64,000 nucleotides of DNA from Spiroplasma corruscae (GTDB taxonomy: Bacteria > Bacillota_I > Bacilli_A > Mycoplasmatales > Mycoplasmataceae): positions 62,001-126,000 of the forward strand of contig NZ_CP022535.1 in NCBI RefSeq assembly GCF_002237575.1, written 5' to 3'. Shown piece by piece: positions 56,327 through 64,000 of this stretch; the stretch's first letter is position 1; each line of letters opens with the position of its first letter. Both the position numbers and the translations under genes were made by a program. The notes under the pieces are model-generated. The model did no database searches and was not told where the DNA came from. It saw only the letters and a program-made list of their open reading frames with translations.

Positions 56327-58228
56327 ATGCTTTCAACAAGACAAGGTATTATAAGCGCTTTTATAGGTACTGCAATATCTTTACTTAATGCAATTATTCA
56401 ATTTCTAACTATGTATTGATTATTGCAAAAGTTTGGCACTGAGTTTAATGGGTTTGTAAAACTTGTTAGCTCTTTTTCCGCTCTTATTTCAACGTCAGAA
56501 AGCGCACTTGGAATTGCGGCTACAATCTTAATGATAAAACCATTAGTTAATAATGATTGAATATCTGCTAATGAAATATATTCTACAACAAAAAAGTATT
56601 TTAAAAAAGCAGCCTTAATTGATATGATACTAGTTATAGCATTATGCTTGGTTTATCCTCTATATGCTGGAGTAGCATCAAATGGAAGTTTATTAAGTCT
56701 AAGTAGTTGACAAAATATGGGGTTAAATCTAATAAATGGTACAAAAGTAAATTATATCGAACTTGCGTTAATAGCATTTTTATTTGGATTTAAAAATTTT
56801 GTAACTTGTTATTGGTTTACTGTTTATGAAACAATCATTTCTGCAGATAACAAAAACTCAGTTAGAAGAGTTGTGATATTATTCTCAGATTTATTGATAA
56901 ATGGCTTATTTTTTTACTTACTTTCAATTGATAGTATTAAACCAGTAATTACATTTATACCTATTATTCTGTATGGACCAATAAAAGGACTGATGATTTA
57001 TTTTTATGTTAGAAAAAATTATGTATGATTAAAATATTACAAGGATTTTAATAGTTTTAGATTACTTTCCACTAAGAAAAAAATCTCAACATCAAAGTTA
57101 GGTGCTTCAATATTATTGAATACAGATATTATAATAACAGCTATTATTTTAGGTCTTCAAGTTTCATCTGTTTTATCACTATATTTAGTAGTCGCGGTAA
57201 ATACTAGACTTATAATGACAAACTTTATTATTTCTTTTAGAGAGTTTTTTGTTATTTTAGTTACAAAAAGGGGAAGAATAAATTGAGATAGTTATATTAA
57301 GTATGAGTTGTACACATATTTAATCGCTGCATTTACATTTATTAATATGTCTATTCTTTCACCATACTTTGTAAGTTCTTTATATGGAGATTTGGCTTAC
57401 AACTCATTAACTGCAACAATTAACCAAGATGCAAATATGCAGGCATTAAATTTTATGTTTTATTCACCGTATTTCTCTTTAGTATATGGTTTAATAACTG
57501 CTTTGATTATAATGTCTGATGCACAAATGACGTTAATACAAGCAAAGGGAAGATACTCAGAGGTATCAAAGTTTCAAAATATTCTTGGTATTACATATAT
57601 TGTTATTGTTCCAATTATCACATTTTTAATAGTGTCTACAAAAGCCGGAGGGATAAATTATTTAGTTGCTGGAATATTAACAATGTATATTTTAAAACTT
57701 GCGTTCTCAGTTGTAAGATATAGTTATTTATGATTATATGTATGAAAATACGTTACTTATAATTCAAGAAAGAAAAACGTTTTAAATAACTTTCTTGTAC
57801 TTATATTACCCTCAATAATGATGACATTAACCAATATTTTCGTTTTTAATAAAAAATTTAGTATTGTAGAATCAACTGCTAATGGATCTTCTGTACTTAT
57901 TTTAGTAGGTTTATTTTTTGCGGCAATCTTTGGGTCAATGTTAATGCTTGTGCTACTTGCTTACTGTATAACACCTTATATTATGAATGGTATATTTAAG
58001 AATTTCCCAATAGTTAATAGAATCTTATTCGCTAAAGTAAAAGCTGAAAGAAAAAGAAGATTGGAGGAGTATGGTGTAAGAGTTGAAGATATTGTTGATA
58101 ATAGTAATAAGATATCTCAAGTAATGGCGGATATTGAAGAAAATATTACATTAAACGATATTACTATTGATGAAAATATATCGGATGAGGCAGTGTCGGA
58201 AGCTATTTATGTAATACGTGGAAAATAA
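56327..58228 (+). CDS. Polytopic membrane protein resembling polysaccharide/lipid flippases
   Basis: The 633-residue product has about twelve to fourteen hydrophobic helices and a hydrophilic, acidic tail of about 80 residues (MADIEENITLNDITIDEN region). The N-terminal helix pattern (SAFIGTAISLLNAIIQFLTM, then KFGTEFNGFVKLVSSFSALI) is like that of Wzx/MurJ-type MOP exporters, where helix 1 is followed by a Gly-rich amphipathic segment and NGF. No peptidoglycan is made here, so a lipid-linked sugar or glycolipid is a more likely cargo than lipid II. AGGAGG precedes the ATG. It sits one base after the pseudouridine synthase gene and before another membrane protein. Assignment is by pattern only. 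Confidence 0.6.
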
Positions 58229-58247
58229 GTATAAACTTATTTTTTTT
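58222..58247 (+). terminator. Terminator after the flippase-like gene
   Basis: AAAATAAGT and ACTTATTTT pair around ATAA and lead into a T-run; the gene's stop codon lies in the 5' arm. Confidence 0.75.
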
Positions 58248-58298
58248 GTATAAGATTATACTAGTTAATTAATATCTTATATAAAGGTTAAAGATAAA

Positions 58299-58326
58299 TT
58301 AACATTTAATATCTAAATGTTATAAT
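58299..58326 (+). promoter_or_regulatory. Promoter (-35 TTAACA, -10 TATAAT)
   Basis: TTAACA at 58299-58304 and TATAAT at 58321-58326 are 16 nt apart. The downstream gene starts at 58342, so the leader is short. This promoter should drive the polytopic membrane gene and probably ligA and gatCAB. Confidence 0.55.
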
Positions 58327-58341
58327 TTAATTGGTGAAAAA

Positions 58342-59958
58342 ATGAACGGTAATATATTAGCTATATCTATTGGATTAATATCAGTTTTTCTATTTATGTT
58401 TTACACATCTGGGTTGGTTTTCGCAGAATTTTTTAAATTAAAAATAAAAAATAACTTCTCGGCAATTGCAATGGGTTTTTTCTCTTATTTTACTTATGTT
58501 TCAATATTAACATTTCCATTACAACTAATATCTTTATTACCATATGTATTTTTTATTTATTTTATATTAGCAATAAATATTCTTTACCTTATATTTTGTT
58601 TTATTTTTATAAGATTTTGACTTGATACAACATTTATCAAATTAGATTTTCTAATATTTTTATTTGTTGCTATTATTTTTGTTGTTTTAAACTTTTATTT
58701 TTATGACAGTTCAAATGATAAAAGTTTCCAAAGGCATAAAAGTACTTTGTCAATTTTGTATTGATTAAAAGATAATCCAGTTTCATTCTTTAGCAACTCT
58801 ACTTTATTTAACTTTCTTGAGTTTAAAGCCTTTCAAGGATGGTTTACTTTTCAATTATCATTAATAATGATGGTCAATATAAATGCTTATGAGTATGAAA
58901 CACTATTAAAACCTTTCTTATTTTTATTAGATGGTTTTTTATATGCTTCAATATTTTTTTGTTTAGTAGATTCATTATCAGATATGGAAAAAAAGAGATA
59001 TAAAATTATGACTTTAATATCTTGTTTAGTTGTTTCTGTATTAGCAAAATTTATTACACGATTAACTAACTATGATTTTTGAAATGGAGAAATAATATTT
59101 GCTTATCTTATTATTTATTCAACCATTCTATTAATTAGGTATACTAGTTTTAATAAAAGGGAAAGATTTTTACCAATTTTCATTGGTTTAATAATGGGAG
59201 GGTACACTTCTTTCTCATGAAGTAATTCGTATCACGTCTTATTCCTATTGTATGCATTTTTGTTTATTGTGCAAAAAAGTTACTCTAAAAACTTTACAAA
59301 AGATATTTTAAAACTGTCAATACTCCCAATCTCTAATATTGCTTTTTATAATTTAGTATCAAAACTCTACTTCCAGTTTGCAATTTTTATTTTATTAGTT
59401 TTATTTTTATTAGTTTTATCATTAATAATGACTAAAAAGTATAGTATAACTCATAAGTTTGAACTATTTGTAGAAGAGAAAACTATATTTACAATTCTTA
59501 TCGTTCCAGTTCTTTTCTTAACATTCTCAACTGCCTTAATACTAAGTGTAAATAAAGGGTTTATGTCTCAAGAAGATAACTATTTAAACTTTTTATATGT
59601 ATGAACATCCTTTATTTCAGATTATCTATTAAGATATTGAATTACACTAATTCTATCTTTAAGTACTATGGGAGCTGGGTTTGTCTGAATTGTTTTTAGA
59701 AAGAAATTCAAATATAATCTTTTAGTAAATATTATTGATCTTCTATTCATTTGTTATTTAACATTTTATAACCCTATTGTAATTAAGTTTTTGAATGTTA
59801 TTTATCCAAAAGTTACAGCACTAAAGGGTATAGTTATGATATGCTTATTTTTAGTTTTGATTAACTCATTACCAATTTATTTATTTAATAAAATAGATTC
59901 TATAAAAAAAGTTGATAGTATTATCGTAATTAAAAAATACAACCGCTTTAAGTTATAG
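58342..59958 (+). CDS. Polytopic membrane protein, function unknown
   Basis: The 538-residue protein is almost entirely membrane-embedded, with about twelve to thirteen helices and short loops. It begins MNGNILAISIGLISVFLFMF and ends with a basic tail (KKYNRFKL). A loop of about 50 residues between helices 4 and 5 (DSSNDKSFQRHKSTLS, then FLEFKAFQG) and a long helical run in the second half recall GT-C glycosyltransferases or O-antigen ligase-like proteins. I see no firm motif, so I leave it unassigned. It has its own promoter, follows the flippase-like gene by 113 nt and precedes ligA by 10 nt. UGA Trp codons are frequent. Confidence 0.65.
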
Positions 59959-59968
59959 TAGGAGCAAT

Positions 59969-61963
59969 ATGAAAGATATTAAAAAAGTTATTGAAAAATT
60001 AAAAAAGGAAATTAATATTTTAGAACATGCTTATTATGTACTTGATAATCCTTTGGTTGATGACACTGAGTTTGATGCTAAGTTAAACTTACTAAAAAAA
60101 TTAGAAAAAGAAAATCCGGACTTAGTTACTAATGATTCACCCACACAAAGAGTCGGTGGTTTAATATCAGAAAAGTTTGAAAAACACATCCATAAGTTTC
60201 CGATGTTAAGCTTGGACAATGCGTTCGACAAAGAAGATTTGTTAGAATTTAGTTCAAATATAAATAAACAAGTCAAATTTAATTCTCATTCATTTTTTGT
60301 AGAACCAAAAATTGATGGATTATCTATATCATTAATTTATGAAAAAGGAAAACTAGTTAAAGGTGTCACAAGAGGTGATGGAATTCAAGGAGAAGATGTA
60401 ACTTTTAATGTAAGAACAATTAGAAGTATTCCACTTACTATAACAGATAATTCTGATTACTTTGAAGTAAGGGGTGAAGTTTTTTTATCTAAAAAAGAAT
60501 TTCATAGAATTAACGCAGAGAGAAAAGAACAGGGTGAAGAGATTTTTGCTAATCCAAGAAATGCAGCAGCAGGAACATTGAGACAATTAAATCCCAGAAT
60601 AGTAGCGTCAAGAAAGTTAGATATATATTTATATTATTATTTAAATAGAGAAAGATTTGAAACACATTCTGATTCTTTAGACTATATAAATTCATTAGGT
60701 TTTAAAGTTAACAAGTTAGGAAAACAATGTTCCAATATTGATGAAGTATATAGTCATATAGAATTAATTAAAGATAAAAGAATCGCATTAGACTATGAAA
60801 TTGATGGAGCTGTTGTAAAAGTTAATGATTTTAAGCTTTATGATGAAATAGGATACACTTCAAAGTTTCCGAAGTGGGCCATAGCTTATAAGTATCCTGC
60901 TGAAATTAAAAGCACAGTCTTAAAGGAAATATTTGCAACAGTAGGTAGAACTGGAAAAATAACTTATAATGCAATTTTAGAACCAGTATCCTTAGCAGGA
61001 ACTACAGTTCAAGCGGCTACACTACATAATGCAGAATACATTTATCAAAAAAAAATAAAAGTTGGTGCTAATGTAAAGGTAAAGAAAGCGGGGGATATTA
61101 TTCCCGAAGTAGTAGAAGTAGTAGAAGATGAAAGTTATCCAGATTTAAAAGAGTGAATAAAAGTTGATAACTGTCCAGCATGTGGTTCTTATTTAGAAAT
61201 TTTTAGTGACGAAGTTGATCAGTATTGTATTAACTTTAACTGTGAAAGAAAAATTATAAAGAGCATTGAGCATTTTGTTTCAAGAGATGCAATGAACATT
61301 GAAGGTATGAGTATAAAAATTATTGAAAAACTTTACGACAATAAAATAATAAAAAATGTAATCGATTTATATCATCTAGAAAATAAAAAAAAGGAAATAC
61401 TCCAGTTAGAAAAGATGGGAGAGAAATTATTAAGTAACTTATTATTAGCTATTGAGAAGAGTAAAACAAATGATGCTAATAGATTTTTGTTTGGTCTAGG
61501 TATTAGGTATGTTGGTAGTAAAACTTCAAAGTTACTTCTAGAAAATTTTAAATCAATTGATAATTTATTAAAAGCTAACAAGGAAGAAATAGAGAAGATT
61601 TTTGATGTTGGACCAAAGGTTGCTCAATCAATAATAGATTGAATAAGTATTGAATCAAATATTATGCTTGTTAATAGTTTTAAGAAACTTGGATTAAATA
61701 TGTCATATAGTAAACATAGCAATCATAATAACTCCCCAATAGCAGGTAAAAGTTTTGTAATAACAGGTACACTTTCCAAACCAAGAAATTATTTTGTTGA
61801 GTTAATTGAATCTAATGGCGGTAAGGTTTTAAACTCAATTAGTAAAAGTACAAATTTCTTATTAGCAGGAGATGAAGCAGGGAGTAAACTTACAAAAGCA
61901 AAAAATTTAAATATTAATATTATTAATGAAGAAGTTTTTTTAAATATATTGGAGGAAGAGTAA
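59969..61963 (+). CDS. ligA: NAD-dependent DNA ligase
   Basis: LigA seals nicks in DNA during replication and repair, using NAD+. The 664-residue product has the N-terminal Ia domain (HAYYVLDNPLVDDTEFDAKL) and the adenylation site K114 in EPKIDGLSISLIYEKG. VTRGDGIQGEDVT and FANPRNAAAGTLRQL follow, then the OB domain with ATVGRTGKITYNAILEPV, the Cys4 zinc finger (CPAC, CINFNC), a HhH region and a C-terminal BRCT domain (GKSFVITGTLSKPRN). UGA Trp codons at 61154 and 61640 join the parts. It is followed by gatC with a TAATG overlap, as in many Mollicutes. Confidence 0.97.
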
Positions 61964-62253
61964 TGAAAATTAATTTTGAAGTTTTAAAAAGTTTAGAAGA
62001 AGATGTTATGCTTGACTTATCAGACCAAGAATTAAACGAAGTTTTAAAAGTTGAAAATCAAATATTAAGTAAGTTTGAAAAAGTTTTAAAAATTAACACG
62101 GATGGAGTAGAGCAAATGCATTATTGCTTCGAGATCAAAAACACATATCTTAGAGATGATGAAAATTCAAGGACTATTCCAAAAGAAAAAGTTCTTAGCA
62201 ACGCTCCAGAAAAAGATGATGATTATATTATAATGAATAAGGTGGTAGTTTAA
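61963..62253 (+). CDS. gatC: Asp-tRNA(Asn)/Glu-tRNA(Gln) amidotransferase subunit C
   Basis: GatC is the small subunit that holds GatA and GatB together. The 96-residue product is helical at the N-terminus (VMLDLSDQELNEVLKVENQI) and ends with the acidic-proline stretch usual for GatC (KVLSNAPEKDDDYIIMNKVVV region). Sequence conservation is low, as usual, and the assignment rests largely on size and position. It overlaps ligA and gatA by one base each, forming a ligA-gatC-gatA-gatB operon. Confidence 0.9.
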   Translation: MKINFEVLKSLEEDVMLDLSDQELNEVLKVENQILSKFEKVLKINTDGVEQMHYCFEIKNTYLRDDENSRTIPKEKVLSNAPEKDDDYIIMNKVVV

Positions 62254-63701
62254 TGAATTTTAAAAATTATAGTATTAGAGAAATACATAATCTATTAGTT
62301 GAGAATAAGATAAGTGTAAAAAATATTATAGAAGAAGTTATACAACAAGTTGAAAAAGACCTTAAGGAAAACTTTTTAATTACTTTTACTAGTGAACAAG
62401 CAAAAAAAGTTGCAAATAATTTTAAATTTAATAAAGATAAAATACTTTCAGGAATACCGTATGTAAATAAGGATAATGTATCTACAAAAGATATTTTAAC
62501 AACAGCTGGCTCAAAAATATTATCAAATTATATACCTCCATATGATGCGACAGTATCAAAAATTTTAAATGATAATGAAGCAATATTATTAGGTAAATCA
62601 GCACTTGATGAACTAGGCATGGGTGGAACTGGTTTGTTTTCATTTAATGGAATAGTAAAGAATCCATTCGACAATAACAGAATTATTGGCGGAAGTTCAA
62701 GTGGTAGTGCTTTTGCTGTTTGTAAAGGTTACGTTCCTTTTTCAATTGGTACTGATACAGGAGATTCTATAAGAAAACCAGCTAGTTACGTAGGCATATA
62801 TGGTTATAAACCAACTTACGGTTCAATATCAAGATATGGTGTTATACCTTATGCGCCAAGTCTTGATCACGTTGGTTTTTTTACCAATCATGCAGAAGAT
62901 TTGATTTATTTAGCAAATGAATTGTTCAAGTACGATCCTAAAGACTCTACTTCAATTGATAACTCTAAAAATTATTTAGACGTTTTTAATACAAAAAATA
63001 AAAAAATACGTTTTGGTTTCTTGCAAGAAGTGTGAGATATTTTGGACGACCAACTTAAAAATGCTTATAGTAAATTGTTTGAAAACTTGAAAAAAGATAA
63101 CCACGAAGTTGAAATTTTCTCATTTAAAAAAGAGTTGCTTGATGCTATTCCTGCAATGTATATGATGATTTCGTTTGCAGAAGGAGTATCAACTAGTTCA
63201 AACCTAGACGGAATTAATTTTGGAGTTAGATCTGAAGCTGAAAACTATCAACAACTAATTAAAAAAACAAGAACAGATTCATTTAATGAAACAGTTAAAA
63301 GAAGGTTTTTATTGGGTAGCTACCAACTTAAAAAAGAAAACCAAGAATTACTATTAGCTAAATCTAAAAAAGTAAGAAGGTTAGTAGTTGATAGAATTAA
63401 TTACTTTTTTAAACAATTTGATATAATGATTTTGCCACCATCACTAGATGTTGCTCCTTTGATTTCAAAAGTATACGGAACCGATATTGAGGAAAGATAT
63501 GATGATAGTAAAGCATTTATACACGATCTCTTAATTTTAGCAAACCTTAATGGAATGCCATCTATAACATTACCATTTATAAAAGATGAGACTACTAAAT
63601 TGCCAATAGGTATTAACATTTGTAGTAAACCTTTTACAGATGATTATTTGTTATCAACAACCTTATATCTTGAAAAATTAATAAAGAAAGCTTTTAAATA
63701 G
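62253..63701 (+). CDS. gatA: Asp-tRNA(Asn)/Glu-tRNA(Gln) amidotransferase subunit A
   Basis: GatA is the amidase that frees ammonia from glutamine for transamidation of mischarged Glu-tRNA(Gln). The 482-residue amidase-signature protein has the catalytic Lys in GIPYVNKDN, and the Ser-cis-Ser segment GGSSSGSAFAV with the second Ser in GTDTGDSIRKPASYVGIYG. The family usually has GSDTGGSIRQPA here, so D replaces the second Gly and K replaces Gln. KPTYGSISRYGVIPYA and ASSLDHVG-like APSLDHVGFFTNHAED follow. One UGA Trp codon occurs at 63033. No glutaminyl-tRNA synthetase is visible, consistent with the indirect pathway. Confidence 0.95.
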
Positions 63702-63709
63702 GGGGTAGT

Positions 63710-64000
63710 ATGAATAATTTTGAAGTAATAATTGGAATTGAAAATCATGTAGAACTTAAAACCAAAACCAAAATGTTTAGTGATGCTCCTGTTTCATTTG
63801 GGAAATCACCAAATACAAATGTTAATGAAATTGATTTAGGTTACCCAGGTGCATTACCTTCTGTAAATAAGAAAGGTGTTGAGCTTGCTATATTAGCTTG
63901 TAATGCATTAAACATGAAAATAAATGGTGTGCTTAGATTTGATCGTAAAAGTTATTTTTACCCTGATTTACCTAAAGGGTTTCAAATAACACAACAATAT
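63710..64000 (+). CDS. gatB: Asp-tRNA(Asn)/Glu-tRNA(Gln) amidotransferase subunit B, 5' part
   Basis: GatB binds the mischarged tRNA and activates its carboxyl with ATP. The visible 97 residues show the family start FEVIIGIENHVELKTKTKMF, usually IGLEVH, with Asn in place of the common Val or Ala. SDAPVSFGKSPNTNVNEIDL, GYPGALPSVNKKGVELAILA and RFDRKSYFYPDLPKGFQITQ follow. GGGGG lies upstream of the ATG and 8 nt separate it from gatA. The gene runs off the right edge of the window. Confidence 0.96.
   Translation, partial: MNNFEVIIGIENHVELKTKTKMFSDAPVSFGKSPNTNVNEIDLGYPGALPSVNKKGVELAILACNALNMKINGVLRFDRKSYFYPDLPKGFQITQQY

Overview
This window is chromosomal DNA from a wall-less Mollicute. The best fit is Spiroplasma or a close Entomoplasmatales relative. 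UGA must be read as tryptophan (genetic code 4) for almost every gene to stay open, and only UAA and UAG act as stops. The DNA is strongly A+T-rich, intergenic gaps are short, and no peptidoglycan genes are present. The gene order (uvrA-folC, hprK-lgt-trxB-lgt-whiA, secG-rnr-smpB-ssrA, ptsI-crr) and a glucose PTS also fit. Nearly all genes are on the + strand. I found two intact minus-strand genes, one minus-strand gene remnant, one structural RNA (tmRNA), and no tRNA, rRNA, IS element or CRISPR array.

Layout. 1-9.1 kb: 3' part of uvrA, folC, a folate-type ECF S component, hprK, two lgt paralogues flanking trxB, whiA and a small XRE regulator. 9.1-9.5 kb: a minus-strand rhodanese-like gene without the catalytic cysteine, separated from secG by a perfect 13-bp AT-rich palindrome. 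9.6-13 kb: secG, rnr, smpB, tmRNA. 13-17.7 kb: a membrane protein with degenerate GGDEF/EAL-like domains, mgtE, trmB and a convergent hypothetical membrane gene. 17.65-18.95 kb: a decayed region holding what looks like a dead RpiR-type regulator. 18.9-22.4 kb: deoD and the anaerobic ribonucleotide reductase nrdD-nrdG. 22.4-28.6 kb: tsaD, an RpiR-type regulator, manA, a small membrane protein, ptsG, asnS. 28.7-34.5 kb: adhE, a pyruvate formate-lyase split into two genes, and pflA. 34.6-39.6 kb: a family 2 glycosyltransferase, an RDD/serine-hydrolase fusion and pcrA. 39.6-43.6 kb: ptsH and nrdF-nrdI-nrdE. 43.7-49 kb: two tandem ABC ATPase/permease pairs. 49-54.4 kb: ptsI, crr, guaA, guaB. 54.4-64 kb: a CPBP protease, an RluD-type pseudouridine synthase, a flippase-like protein, a polytopic membrane protein, ligA, gatC, gatA and the start of gatB.

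How the genes work together. A complete glucose PTS is present (EI, HPr, EIIA, EIICB and HPr kinase). Downstream fermentation runs through pyruvate formate-lyase and AdhE to formate and ethanol. Two ribonucleotide reductases are encoded. One is the oxygen-sensitive glycyl-radical class III enzyme. The other is a class I enzyme whose NrdF has Val, Pro and Lys in place of three metal-binding glutamates, the signature of the metal-free DOPA-radical class Ie. Together with two radical-SAM activases, this points to a cell that alternates between oxygen-poor, possibly metal-poor, and aerobic conditions.

The most unusual items are the split pyruvate formate-lyase with a stand-alone glycyl-radical subunit, the class Ie-type NrdF, the catalytically dead GGDEF/EAL-like membrane protein, the RDD-serine hydrolase fusion, a first Lgt paralogue lacking the conserved His, and terminator-like hairpins placed only 11-21 nt upstream of start codons at five gene junctions.
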